Source of the DNA: Bacillota bacterium
GTDB taxonomy: Bacteria; Bacillota; UBA4882; UBA8346
Direction of reading: 5' to 3'
DNA length: 64,000 nt
NCBI GenBank assembly: GCA_023429995.1
Contig: JAEZCE010000087.1
Span: 14,840 to 78,839 of the forward strand
The notes beneath the pieces were generated by a model that ran no database searches, had not been told where the DNA came from, and was given only the letters and a program-made list of their open reading frames with translations. The position numbers were made by a program, and so were the translations under genes. Positions 15,401 through 23,530 of the stretch are shown one piece after another. Within the stretch, counting starts at the first letter, position 1; each line of letters begins with the position of its first letter.

Positions 15401-18400
15401 TTAAATTGGGTCATGTGCATTTCGACCCGGTCATTCACTTCATCAGTAAAGCTTCGCGCCGCAACAACGGATCGCGCCAAGTGATCCCCTGAAGTATAGC
15501 CGAATGATTCCGCGATAGCCTCAAATCTGGTGATCCCTTCATCAGTGATTCCATCATTTTTGAGATAACGGGCCGACAACTCTTTAACATCCTTTTGAGC
15601 TCCAAAGTTCTGCCTAACCACTTCCATGATCCTGTAAATGGGTAATTGGGCCACCTCTTCTTCGGTTACCTTCCGGACCCGTTCCCGTTCCTGATTCAAA
15701 AACTCCTGGTAATCTTGTTTTAGTTCATCCATTTGCGGCTGCAAAAGTCTCTGAATAGCCATCTCATGGGCCTTGCTTTTTAGTTCCTCTAACCGGTTCC
15801 AAGTTTGCGGAGTAACATCCTTTTGGTCAACAACCGCCATTAAATACCCATCGATTGCTTCCCGCTCCTGAATCTCGTCCTCGGTCGCCAACATCCGGTC
15901 CATAACTCCCCGGACTTCATCCGATAACTGAACATTTAACCCGGCGATACTTTTATAGATCCTGGTTAACCAACGCCTGAAGGCGGAAAAGGCATTTCTC
16001 AACCCTTCGCTGGGCGCTTTGCCTTCCAGCAAATACGCCTCAAACCCCCTTGCAAATTGCTCCTGTTGTTCCGTTGTAAGCTTGTCCTGGTCTTCTTTAA
16101 TGCCCAGCCAACTTGAAAGAGTCTTCCAATCCTTTAAGTAGTTTTCGTCGGCCTGCCCGGATCGGACGTACTGGAAGGTATCCGCCAAAAACAAATGGGA
16201 CGACTCATGTAAAAATGAGCTGGCATCGGCATTGGCAAATAGCGTAATAATTGATTTATCCGGGTTAATCTGGACATTGGCACGAGCTTCTTGGTTATCC
16301 TTATCTTGCAAATACTCCTTACTACTATTACTACCATCTAAACTACCTTGAAATAAAACATCCGGCTTGAAGTTTTTTACAGTTTGGGTTATACTAAGGT
16401 TAGTGAAAGCTTCGTTGTAGGGCGGTGTGGATCGAACCTCATGTGTTCCCCCCGCAGATCCCGGCGAAGCTTTCGCTTTTGTTTCGTCTAGAATATTGTG
16501 ATTATAGTACAGATTGCCGTTGTTATCCTCAAAAACAGTAACCCCCACTGTTACCGGCTTACCTTCCATAACAACATCATTCGCCAAAAAGAAATATTTC
16601 TTTATGTTGAAATGGGCAGTCTTTTTATGGTTTTCCTCTTCCCCTACCACCCGGCCTGTCTTTATAATATCCTCCAGTTTGGGTACAACTTTCAACTTTC
16701 TTGCATCAGCACTAGTTGATGAAAATTTATCCCTGCCGGCAGAAGTAAATTTAATTTCGCCAAGTTCCGGATGCTGGACTGATTTCCCCTGCAACTCCTT
16801 TTTATAAAATTTGACAGCGGATTTTCGAAGTTCACCCAGGGACAAATTTTCTCCAAATTCATTGCCAGTAACTTCAATATTAGGTTGGTTTTCACTGGGG
16901 TTCTCATCTTGCTTTTCCCCCAAAAAGTCTTCTATGGTTCCCCTATAATTTAATTCCGGGATTTCAAGCTTTCCATTAAAACCGTCTTTCTTTAATGCTT
17001 TTACAGCATCATAAATCATATTAAATGCTTGTTTATCGGTTATTTTTCCAGAATCTTTTAAATAGTTGTCGATATCATAGCGAAGATTAAATGTATTATC
17101 ATTCTTGATTATATGAATTCCTAGATTGCTACTAACTGAAGAATTTAAATCATTGAAATCTCCTTCTAAAAGCTTTAATCCAGCGTATAAAAAGTCATGC
17201 CCTCGGTCATTAACTTGGTCCGGTCTGTTTCGCTTATCTTCTTCAAAATATTTATTGGCTAAATCAATAACATCTTTAGGATATATTAGTTTTCCGTCAA
17301 CAAATAAAGCTTTGCCATTTAAACTGCCTTTAGCTTCAAACAGTTTATTGGGATTCTTTTTAACTTCTTCATTGAATTCTTTTTCGCTACGAACCTTATC
17401 TTCTTCATAAAACCTTTGTGCTTCTTCTTTGCCTTCTCTTTCGGCTTCGTTTTCTGCATCGTTTTCCATCTGGTCAACGAAATTATTCAATTCTTCGAAG
17501 CGGTTTTCTTCTTCTGGTGTCAGTTCTTCACCATTATCAAATTTTGCAGATAAGGCTTCGAATTCTTTTAATAATGCCGCTTTGCCAGTTGATTCTTGAT
17601 TCAAACTCCGTGTTGCTGCCTGTCCTCCAACATTGTCCCCCGTCCTAATCTCCGGCTGCATCATCCCCATATATAGCTCTAAAGGGTTAACCTGCCGCCG
17701 CGCGCCTTCGGCTACCATCCGGGAGGCAAACACCTGGGCCGAATATTTCGCCTCTCTTTCACTCCGGCCGGCAGCAACTATCTTTTCTTTGATATCGTTA
17801 TAAATCGCATCACGATTGGTGCTTTGAATCTTAACTTGCTTTTGCTCGTCCTCAATAGCCTTTTTAATTCTTTCCTCCTCAACTGCCGCTTGATTCAGCG
17901 TGAGGCCATCTTCACTAAATTTGATATCTCCTTCAAGCTTTTTATATATAGGAGTCTTGGCCGTTTTTTCCAACCATTTTGCATAGGAAATAGAAAGAGG
18001 CTTGCCAGTTTCGACAGCCTCTTTTAATTGGTTTTCTATGCCTAATTCTTTTGCAACCTCTTGGACTATCGCCCCCGGATCGGTTCCTTCCGGAGCCATC
18101 GACTGCATAAGCGTAACAAAGGATTCAGGATCAACATAAACATTTTCAAGCTTTCCATCTTTTGTGCTGGCTTCAACAAGAGTGCGCCAGGCTTCCGGCA
18201 ATCTGTCCAGATATTGAGACTTTGCGGCTATCTCTCCGGTTTGCTTGTAAATTTCCGCATTATCCTTAGCCTCATTAATTGCCACAGTAGTTTCGGCGTG
18301 GGGAGTCTCCGTCTGCGCCAGGCTATTTAATTTGATAACTTCACTTTGGCTAGGAGCTTTCCCGGTTTCAATGATCGCCTTGGCCATTTGATGCGCCCGG

Positions 18401-19749
18401 CTGGAAAACGGTAAACCCATGGCATGCATAATTGTAGTCATCGCAAAAGCGCCATAAGCGTCCGATTCCGCTTGGGGAATACTAATAATCACTCCATTAT
18501 CCCCAAAGAAAGGCATATCGGGTTCATAAAGGGTTTTCTTGACCGCCTGAGTTAAAGGAGAAGTAATAACCTCTTGAACCGTTTCCTCTGCGGTATTCTT
18601 TAAAAAATCCCAACCAGCTTTCCCGAACTCTTTGGCGATATTCTTTACCCCGGCCTTTACGATTTCCTTCGATCCGGTCATGGCGATATAGTCCCGGACA
18701 AACGGCAATTCAGTAACCATTTCCACACTGCCGCCATATAGCCCGTATGCGACTTGCTGCGATAAGCTTGCCCCTTCCTGTTTGGCCTGTTCCGCATATT
18801 GCCCGACAGACTGCACGCCAAAAGGAAGCATGCTTTTAAGCTGCGTTAATAGTAAAGAGCCCTGCCTTCCCAAAGCTGCGACTTCTCCCGCGCCTCCGGT
18901 CATCGCGCTCATTAACATTGTCGGGACCATGTTAACCGCTGCCGAACCACCGGTATAAGCGAATTTTTTAACAGTGCCCATGGCTTTGCTTTTTTCTTCG
19001 GCAGTATCAATTACAGCCTGGCTTTCGGAGCTCCGTTGATTTAACCATTTAACCACACTGTTATCCGAGCCAAAAATAGCTTCAATAGGCATCCGGCCTA
19101 ACCCATACATTCCCTGGTTAAATTGTGCCGCTCCGCTATAAGCCATTTGCCCAATGGTCTGCAACCAAGAAGGTTGTTTTGATCCAATGGTAGTATCCTG
19201 ATACTTCGGAGCCGGTCCGATCGTTGAACCGGGATAAATTTGCTTGATATTCTGAAAATGCTTGTCTTGTTCAGCCAATTCCGGAATCAAATCCTTGGCG
19301 GTTGCCATATTTTTAGGATCACTCAAAAACTGTGAAAGTGTCGGGTACTGTTTTACAATACCATTCCAATCAATAGCAGAGTCCTTTTTGTTCTTGAATG
19401 CCTCCGCCACCTGATCGCGCATATCCGAATCATCCATAAAATATTCGGTGGGAACGCTCAATTCATTCGACATTTTAACATCTTTAACCGCTTGTTCCGG
19501 TGAAGTCTGTCCGGCAATCAAATATGAGTTCCTTAACTTATTCGCAACATCTTCGCCCGTGGATCTGATTTCCGGGGGGATATAGTTGTTTGTATCCGGC
19601 TTGATTTTAAATTCGCCCAATACTTGATTTGTCTCCACCTCATTTAATGGCACAGATTTGGACACTGTACTGGGGCTAACATAGCTATTTGTTCCAAATT
19701 CTTTATTGAATTGTTCCTGTTCGTCTTGTGTTAAAGAAATGCTAGGCAT
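12457..19749 (-). CDS. Giant polyvalent internal virion protein with zincin domain
   Basis: A protein of 2430 residues behind GAGGTGAT, last of the internal virion genes. Seen in order: an N-terminal region with hydrophobic Gly-rich segments (about 195-380), helical repeats, an acidic Glu-rich stretch (about 720-800), a beta-rich region near 990-1140 (KFTSAGRDKF and NGNLYYNHNI) that resembles the polyvalent-protein LPD3/barnase-EndoU-like class, a metallopeptidase site HESSH at 1181-1185 with E1237 as likely third ligand, long coiled coils (about 1250-1700), and a C-terminal helical part with a WW/hydrophobic segment near 2285 that resembles LPD38. By analogy with T7 gp16 and giant phage polyvalent proteins it is probably ejected into the host with the DNA. 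The individual activities are inferred. Confidence 0.75.
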   Translation of the reverse strand: MPSISLTQDEQEQFNKEFGTNSYVSPSTVSKSVPLNEVETNQVLGEFKIKPDTNNYIPPEIRSTGEDVANKLRNSYLIAGQTSPEQAVKDVKMSNELSVPTEYFMDDSDMRDQVAEAFKNKKDSAIDWNGIVKQYPTLSQFLSDPKNMATAKDLIPELAEQDKHFQNIKQIYPGSTIGPAPKYQDTTIGSKQPSWLQTIGQMAYSGAAQFNQGMYGLGRMPIEAIFGSDNSVVKWLNQRSSESQAVIDTAEEKSKAMGTVKKFAYTGGSAAVNMVPTMLMSAMTGGAGEVAALGRQGSLLLTQLKSMLPFGVQSVGQYAEQAKQEGASLSQQVAYGLYGGSVEMVTELPFVRDYIAMTGSKEIVKAGVKNIAKEFGKAGWDFLKNTAEETVQEVITSPLTQAVKKTLYEPDMPFFGDNGVIISIPQAESDAYGAFAMTTIMHAMGLPFSSRAHQMAKAIIETGKAPSQSEVIKLNSLAQTETPHAETTVAINEAKDNAEIYKQTGEIAAKSQYLDRLPEAWRTLVEASTKDGKLENVYVDPESFVTLMQSMAPEGTDPGAIVQEVAKELGIENQLKEAVETGKPLSISYAKWLEKTAKTPIYKKLEGDIKFSEDGLTLNQAAVEEERIKKAIEDEQKQVKIQSTNRDAIYNDIKEKIVAAGRSEREAKYSAQVFASRMVAEGARRQVNPLELYMGMMQPEIRTGDNVGGQAATRSLNQESTGKAALLKEFEALSAKFDNGEELTPEEENRFEELNNFVDQMENDAENEAEREGKEEAQRFYEEDKVRSEKEFNEEVKKNPNKLFEAKGSLNGKALFVDGKLIYPKDVIDLANKYFEEDKRNRPDQVNDRGHDFLYAGLKLLEGDFNDLNSSVSSNLGIHIIKNDNTFNLRYDIDNYLKDSGKITDKQAFNMIYDAVKALKKDGFNGKLEIPELNYRGTIEDFLGEKQDENPSENQPNIEVTGNEFGENLSLGELRKSAVKFYKKELQGKSVQHPELGEIKFTSAGRDKFSSTSADARKLKVVPKLEDIIKTGRVVGEEENHKKTAHFNIKKYFFLANDVVMEGKPVTVGVTVFEDNNGNLYYNHNILDETKAKASPGSAGGTHEVRSTPPYNEAFTNLSITQTVKNFKPDVLFQGSLDGSNSSKEYLQDKDNQEARANVQINPDKSIITLFANADASSFLHESSHLFLADTFQYVRSGQADENYLKDWKTLSSWLGIKEDQDKLTTEQQEQFARGFEAYLLEGKAPSEGLRNAFSAFRRWLTRIYKSIAGLNVQLSDEVRGVMDRMLATEDEIQEREAIDGYLMAVVDQKDVTPQTWNRLEELKSKAHEMAIQRLLQPQMDELKQDYQEFLNQERERVRKVTEEEVAQLPIYRIMEVVRQNFGAQKDVKELSARYLKNDGITDEGITRFEAIAESFGYTSGDHLARSVVAARSFTDEVNDRVEMHMTQFNELKDSMDLKFEAEKAVHNEEQLEALALEKAIFLELIAASDRKELDKQHKRQWNAERAKFEAKAARRYAEKILVDKLYREASAATSYFAAERNAAVKQSQAIAKKDYDAILRYSTQRLLTHALALEAGKVKQEVDKYFRFLHKFQLRQRPKIDDAFLNQIDKILFRFKLIDNLSPKAKEDGTSLHEWIESRKESQDADIPDRIANEAFSKDYHELTLGELRDLVHAVKNISKVAWNETRLLTDGKRAEIKAVAEKLSVSIRLNNEVLYPEDLDPNVDESKDMKLNVLKYLADHKKVEFIVRALDGYKDQGMAWQYIILPIMRSMDKEYKLRREAGEKYGEIFRKHYGENVSQLATKKIHSPELAHIFTKGLTKENILTMALNWGSELNQKRLIDGYLKTEEMDEEEVGAIIERYNNSPEAKTNPLSPGEIIKKEKEKRIRLYFSSLLERTMDRNDWDFVQEVLDLVNSYWPMIVTVEKIRKGFAPEKREAKPIETPYGVYPGGYFHIAYDTRISEQAYRHSEQDNLKGLLESTYVIPSTKSGFTKATVEEVIDRPLALNLSVVDKHLSDVIHMVSFINSIRDVDRILNERSVISAISQTRGKQEYRQFREWLEAIGYEYRNPLDATEKLLQKARMGAAVVNMGLKITTAVGQLAGVFPVMQRIGSRRTVAGMLDFHSKFVTGRAGEDIKFVFDNSEMMKNRAQTFDRDIKDVTKKLIKENKYDQIQDFWFKLTGLADLGVTIPTWIQSYNLHIDRQIKSGKTMETIDKEMAVRFADQVIRETQGSGDVANMAHVQRGSEFRKILTMFYSYFSVFANQLMESGERAINRREYGQLFAFAAYWWFLPAVASELLSGRGPGDDDDDTVKWLASTILRYPLSGFVVLRDVVNALGGRFGGYELSPVGDAFQKGIELWNSTVQKGVEGKDIDWGKVGWNSFEFLGYWLRYPAKQVRTTVGNIYDLIVNDEDFYLRDLVFPKPANRR

Positions 19750-19762
19750 TCAAATCACCTCA

Positions 19763-21388
19763 TTATGGGATATACTTCATTAAATTGCCGTTTTCATCTC
19801 GATAAACCCACGCATTAAGTTTACTTGACCATTGAGCATTGGGAGGAATATTAAAACGGTAATCTGTTTTATCTCCTCCCAATGGACCGAATTTCCATTT
19901 TCCGATTTTTGTCTTAGTCAAAGCTTTTTGAAGAATATCATCCTTATCTTCTGACGTTGGAGGCCGTTTATTCTTCAATTGAAAGTCGCCGGCAACAGCC
20001 GAAACATAATCCCAAAATTTCGCCTGTTGAGCGCTGTCTTTAATACCGCTCTTTTTCAATAAAGCCGCTCCATCGGTAGCCAGACTAAACTTATTATACG
20101 GAGAGGTCCCGACCGTCCCCATGGAGTCCATCGCCTTCCAAAAAACTTTCATATCCGCAAAGCTGATCCGGCTTCCATATTCCTTCAACATCTCTTGCTT
20201 GTTGGAGACTTTTCCGGCTTGTATTTTATCGTAAAGCTCATACCATGCCGCCGGATCCGTTTTAATTCCCTGACCTTCTTTAGTCAGTTCCGGATAAAGC
20301 TGTTTGGCAATGGTGAGCAAACTTGTTTTAACTTGTAATTGGTCTGTAGTTTTTTGGGGTAGACTATTAATATACTTTACCGCTGCCAACCCGTTTCCGG
20401 CGCCTTCAACTTTTTTGTAATAATTCTCAATCTGGGCGCTAACCGTGGCCCGTTTTTCTTGCTGCCATTGATTATATGCCGAATGATAGGTATCCAGTAA
20501 ATCCTTTTGCTTTTCAGGGGTTAAGCCACGTTTTTTGATATTATTATCCCCTGCCGCCAAGTCCTCGCCATATTTTTTTACTAATTCACTCGAGATAGTA
20601 GTCTGCTGCGCGCCCCATTCACCGGCATCTATTTTAGTTTTAATGGTTTCGGCTACATCCCCCGGGAGCTGTTCTTTTACTTTGTCATATAGCAATTGAG
20701 CGCCTTCATAATCTTCCTTTTGAAGTATGGATTCAAACGCCTTTAAAGCCGCAGCGCCGGAAAAAGACTGTTGATTGAATTTGACACTATCCGGCGTGTC
20801 GCCGTTATAATCCCCGGTCACTTTGACAATGGCGTTTATATTGGCGATTGCATCCACCAACGAATAGGGATTATTTGCAGCATCATTGATTTTTTGCTTG
20901 ATATTATCCTGAGTAGTTTGTTCCCGGCTGGCCCTTCCCTGCTGCGCCTCATGCCTGACAACCATATTCATATTCGAGTCATACATACTTTTATAAAGCT
21001 GGTTGAATTGGTTTTGCTGGTTCTCGCCCGGCAACATCCGTGAATACTTCTGCCGGATCTGCTCAATCTTCCCGTTAAAATCACTGGTCGCGCCATCCGC
21101 ATTGGCTAATGTGCGGTTCATGACCCCGACCGGTCGGCCGTTTTCATCCGCCTCCTGGCTATATAAAACGCCATCAAGTTCTTTCCTCATTTGAGTTTCA
21201 GCTTCCAATACCTTCTGGGTATCCTTCTGCTCTTGGAGTTCGGTTGCTCTTTTTTGCAGCAATTGCCCAATATTGGAAACGGTTTGCCCCAATTGTTGGT
21301 TTGCCTGTGCTATATTGGCCCCAAATGCATCCGGGTTAGGGCTAACCGGCTGGATTTGCGCTTGACGTTGATATGCAGGTACTTGCAT
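19763..21388 (-). CDS. Internal virion (ejection) protein
   Basis: A 541-residue, Gln/Asn/Ala-rich, mostly helical protein starting at ATG 21388 after GAGGTGATC. The N-terminus (AYQRQAQIQPVSPNP, then Gln-rich helices) and the long charged helices are typical of T7 gp15-like core proteins that line the ejection channel. It lies between the smaller core proteins and the giant protein, with 13 bases to the latter. Assignment is by composition and order; there is no catalytic motif. Confidence 0.65.
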   Translation of the reverse strand: MQVPAYQRQAQIQPVSPNPDAFGANIAQANQQLGQTVSNIGQLLQKRATELQEQKDTQKVLEAETQMRKELDGVLYSQEADENGRPVGVMNRTLANADGATSDFNGKIEQIRQKYSRMLPGENQQNQFNQLYKSMYDSNMNMVVRHEAQQGRASREQTTQDNIKQKINDAANNPYSLVDAIANINAIVKVTGDYNGDTPDSVKFNQQSFSGAAALKAFESILQKEDYEGAQLLYDKVKEQLPGDVAETIKTKIDAGEWGAQQTTISSELVKKYGEDLAAGDNNIKKRGLTPEKQKDLLDTYHSAYNQWQQEKRATVSAQIENYYKKVEGAGNGLAAVKYINSLPQKTTDQLQVKTSLLTIAKQLYPELTKEGQGIKTDPAAWYELYDKIQAGKVSNKQEMLKEYGSRISFADMKVFWKAMDSMGTVGTSPYNKFSLATDGAALLKKSGIKDSAQQAKFWDYVSAVAGDFQLKNKRPPTSEDKDDILQKALTKTKIGKWKFGPLGGDKTDYRFNIPPNAQWSSKLNAWVYRDENGNLMKYIP

Positions 21389-21474
21389 AAAAGATCACCT
21401 CAATTATTAAGGGCGCGCTCCCGCACGCCCCCGCTATTCATTAATTTACCATTATTCTTTAAGTCAAGAGGTAA

Positions 21475-21497
21475 TAAAAAAAGAACCTTTCGGCTCT
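21475..21497 (-). terminator. Strong intrinsic terminator inside the virion protein block
   Basis: On the minus strand the stem GAGCC/GGTTC with a GAAA tetraloop is followed by seven T residues. It lies between the small membrane protein gene (21560) and the 541-residue gene, so the downstream genes need read-through or their own promoter. A second GC-rich hairpin lies at about 21410-21432. Confidence 0.8.
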
Positions 21498-21559
21498 CAA
21501 TAAAAGCTATAAACTTGGTTTGTTAAGTTATCTCATCACGCCTTTATGCTAAACAAGTT

Positions 21560-21814
21560 CTACCGCGATTCTAAATCATTAATTTTGAACTCCAAATCTA
21601 ATATTTGACCTTGCAAATCATTTTTAACATTTTCAACTTCGTTTTTTGATTCATAAACTTCATATGAAGCATTTTCTACATCTGCTCTTAGTTGTAATAC
21701 TTGAACCAATAAAAACAAAATAATTATTGCCATTACAATAGTAACTATATTCTTTTTAAAAAATTCTTTAGTAAACTTTTCTTGATAAAAGTCCCGCGTT
21801 AGAATTTTAATCAT
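21560..21814 (-). CDS. Small membrane protein with coiled coil
   Basis: An 84-residue protein behind GGAGATAAG. It has a basic N-terminus, one membrane helix (IVTIVMAIIILFLLVQVLQL) and a C-terminal coiled coil with heptads (SKNEVENVKNDLQGQILDLE). It is placed among internal virion genes. It may be a virion membrane-contact protein or a lysis accessory. Nothing more specific can be said. Confidence 0.55.
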   Translation of the reverse strand: MIKILTRDFYQEKFTKEFFKKNIVTIVMAIIILFLLVQVLQLRADVENASYEVYESKNEVENVKNDLQGQILDLEFKINDLESR

Positions 21815-21884
21815 CTTATCTCCTCCTTACCATAACATTCTGGAATGTCTTGAAAAATCCTGCATTTTAAAACTGTTTCATTAA

Positions 21885-22439
21885 TTAACGATAAATTCCA
21901 GGCGCTTTATATTTCGATCTTTCTGTAATATATCTAGTCGTTTCATTCTCATAATCATTTACTCCGGGACCATAAGTTTTTCCCCGGCTTGTCTTTGCCC
22001 ATTGATTCCAACTATCCGCCACCTGGGTTGCCGAGCCAATTAAAGTATTTGTGGCGTTAATCCTGGCTGCGGTTTTCGCATTTTTCCCGGCCTGTCTTGC
22101 CTGAAATGCATTAACATTGGCATTATATTTAATCAAAAGCTCATCAAGGGATGACTGCTTCAGGGTATCGTAAGAAATATCATCCGCCGTCACCGAATCA
22201 AGCGCCATTCCATTTGCAGCCATTGCAGCCTGCTGGGACGCTAAAACCTGTCTGCCTTGTTTCCTAACCGCCTTTGCCTGTTCCTCACCTTGCTGTAAAA
22301 TCTGATCAGCCTGGAAATTATACATATCCTGCTGCATTTGGCCTTGTTGCATTTGGGCATAGGCGCTATATATCCCGCCTATCATACTGGCAGTGGATCC
22401 AACCCCCTGTACCATGGCCGTACTCGAAACGCCTCCCAC
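21885..22439 (-). CDS. Internal virion protein, T7 gp14-like
   Basis: A 184-residue protein. The GTG at 22439 is preferred because GGAGGGG sits 8 bases ahead; a TTG at 22445 is too close. A Gly/Ser/Ala-rich, weakly hydrophobic N-terminus is followed by Gln-rich helices (YAQMQQGQMQQDMYNFQ and QQGEEQAKAVRKQGRQ). The stretch ASQQAAMAANGMALDS is typical of podovirus core proteins of the gp14 type, which form a pore in the outer part of the envelope during ejection. Confidence 0.7.
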   Translation of the reverse strand: MGGVSSTAMVQGVGSTASMIGGIYSAYAQMQQGQMQQDMYNFQADQILQQGEEQAKAVRKQGRQVLASQQAAMAANGMALDSVTADDISYDTLKQSSLDELLIKYNANVNAFQARQAGKNAKTAARINATNTLIGSATQVADSWNQWAKTSRGKTYGPGVNDYENETTRYITERSKYKAPGIYR

Positions 22440-22441
22440 GT

Positions 22442-22894
22442 TCAACCCCTCCTAATTTCAAAATGACAAAAATCAACCCCGTTAATATTGGTTACCATGT
22501 CGAACTCGGCCCCCAACCACTTCAACCAATGGATTGATCTTTCATAGCGGCTATCCACCCAGTTTTCTAAAACGGCATACTGGTTAAGGAAACAACTAAC
22601 ATACTTTTTACTCTGCTTGCCAAAAAACACCCTGACCTTTTCAACACCGCTGGAAGTCAGACACCATAGAATGGCCGTATTCCCTAACAGTGACTTTGGC
22701 GCAATACCAAACATGGCTATGATTTCACCCTCTAGCAACAATGAAAAACATGCCGATGATTGCTTGAAAGAAACGGTTAACGCTTCTTTCGGATCCACTC
22801 CCATTGTTAATACTTCCAGTTTATCCGGCTCCCGCAAAAAAGGGGACAAGGCTTCAATATCTTCACAAATTGACTCCCTGATTAAAATATTCAT
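22442..22894 (-). CDS. T7 gp13-like internal virion protein (GNAT-like fold)
   Basis: A 150-residue protein. It follows the DUF2833/gp13 pattern: an opening R-x4-DIEALSPFLR, then FKQSSACFSLLLEGEIIAMFGI, ILWCLTSSGVEKVR and a closing W-VDSRYERSIHWLKWLGAEF. The fold is acetyltransferase-like, but in T7-type phages it serves virion morphogenesis and ejection. It overlaps the end of its upstream neighbour (22891) and the start region of the gp14-like gene, consistent with translational coupling. Confidence 0.82.
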   Translation of the reverse strand: MNILIRESICEDIEALSPFLREPDKLEVLTMGVDPKEALTVSFKQSSACFSLLLEGEIIAMFGIAPKSLLGNTAILWCLTSSGVEKVRVFFGKQSKKYVSCFLNQYAVLENWVDSRYERSIHWLKWLGAEFDMVTNINGVDFCHFEIRRG

Positions 22895-23154
22895 TTCATG
22901 AATAACGCGCTTCGTTCAATGATGTTTAAAAGTTTAATCGCTTCTTGACGGTCCGATTCCTTTTCTTCTTCTGGCAAATCTTTATATGGAGTATTCATTT
23001 GCCTCAACCAGCGATCAACTGCCCATTTGGGTATCGTCACCGTACCATCTTGATTTTTTTCACTTTTTCCAAATAGATATATCATCCATCCGGACCATTG
23101 TTGATGAGCCAAATTTGCAAACGCTTCAATCTTTTCTTTTTCTAAATCCTTCAT
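22891..23154 (-). CDS. Hypothetical phage protein
   Basis: An 87-residue, mainly helical, charged protein at ATG 23154 behind AAGGAGG. It contains AFANLAHQQWSGWMIYLF and a Trp-Arg-rich centre (KWAVDRWLRQMNTPY). Similar short proteins with the QQWSGWM motif lie next to gp13-like genes in related podoviruses, so it is probably a conserved morphogenesis factor. No defined role. Confidence 0.6.
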   Translation of the reverse strand: MKDLEKEKIEAFANLAHQQWSGWMIYLFGKSEKNQDGTVTIPKWAVDRWLRQMNTPYKDLPEEEKESDRQEAIKLLNIIERSALFMK

Positions 23155-23526
23155 TTAAACCTCCTTATCCCACTCTTCCCAAGCTTTTTTCAAATCCGGC
23201 AACGCCACCGAAATAAAATCCGCCACCCTGGCGCATGCCTCGGAAAATGTTACATGAGACAACATAAACATATACGCCGAATGGTCCCTTGCCGTATCGT
23301 CGGATAACTCGTATCTTGCACGCAACCTATCATAAATCATCTCAGAAGCTTCATGAAGTAAAACGGCTACTATATCCGACCATTCGGTTTCATCAGCCCC
23401 TATTTTAATCCTCGGGATTTTGCCTTTCTCAGGTGTCACATAAAATTCACCGCCTGTATCTTCCCTGAGTATTAATTCCACTTGTTCACGGCCAAAATAA
23501 TATGTACCTACGATAACCTGTTTCAT
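23155..23526 (-). CDS. Hypothetical phage protein with HExxE motif
   Basis: A 123-residue protein when started at ATG 23526; the longer frame uses a TTG. A beta-rich N-terminus (YYFGREQVELILRE) precedes a helix VAVLLHEASEMIYDRL that looks like a zincin helix, but with Glu at the second His position (HEASE). A later conserved-looking helix reads DHSAYMFMLSHVTFSEAC. It could be a degraded or variant metallopeptidase or a purely structural protein. It lies between tail tubular B and the gp13-like genes. Confidence 0.55.
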   Translation of the reverse strand: MKQVIVGTYYFGREQVELILREDTGGEFYVTPEKGKIPRIKIGADETEWSDIVAVLLHEASEMIYDRLRARYELSDDTARDHSAYMFMLSHVTFSEACARVADFISVALPDLKKAWEEWDKEV

Positions 23527-23530
23527 CCTC

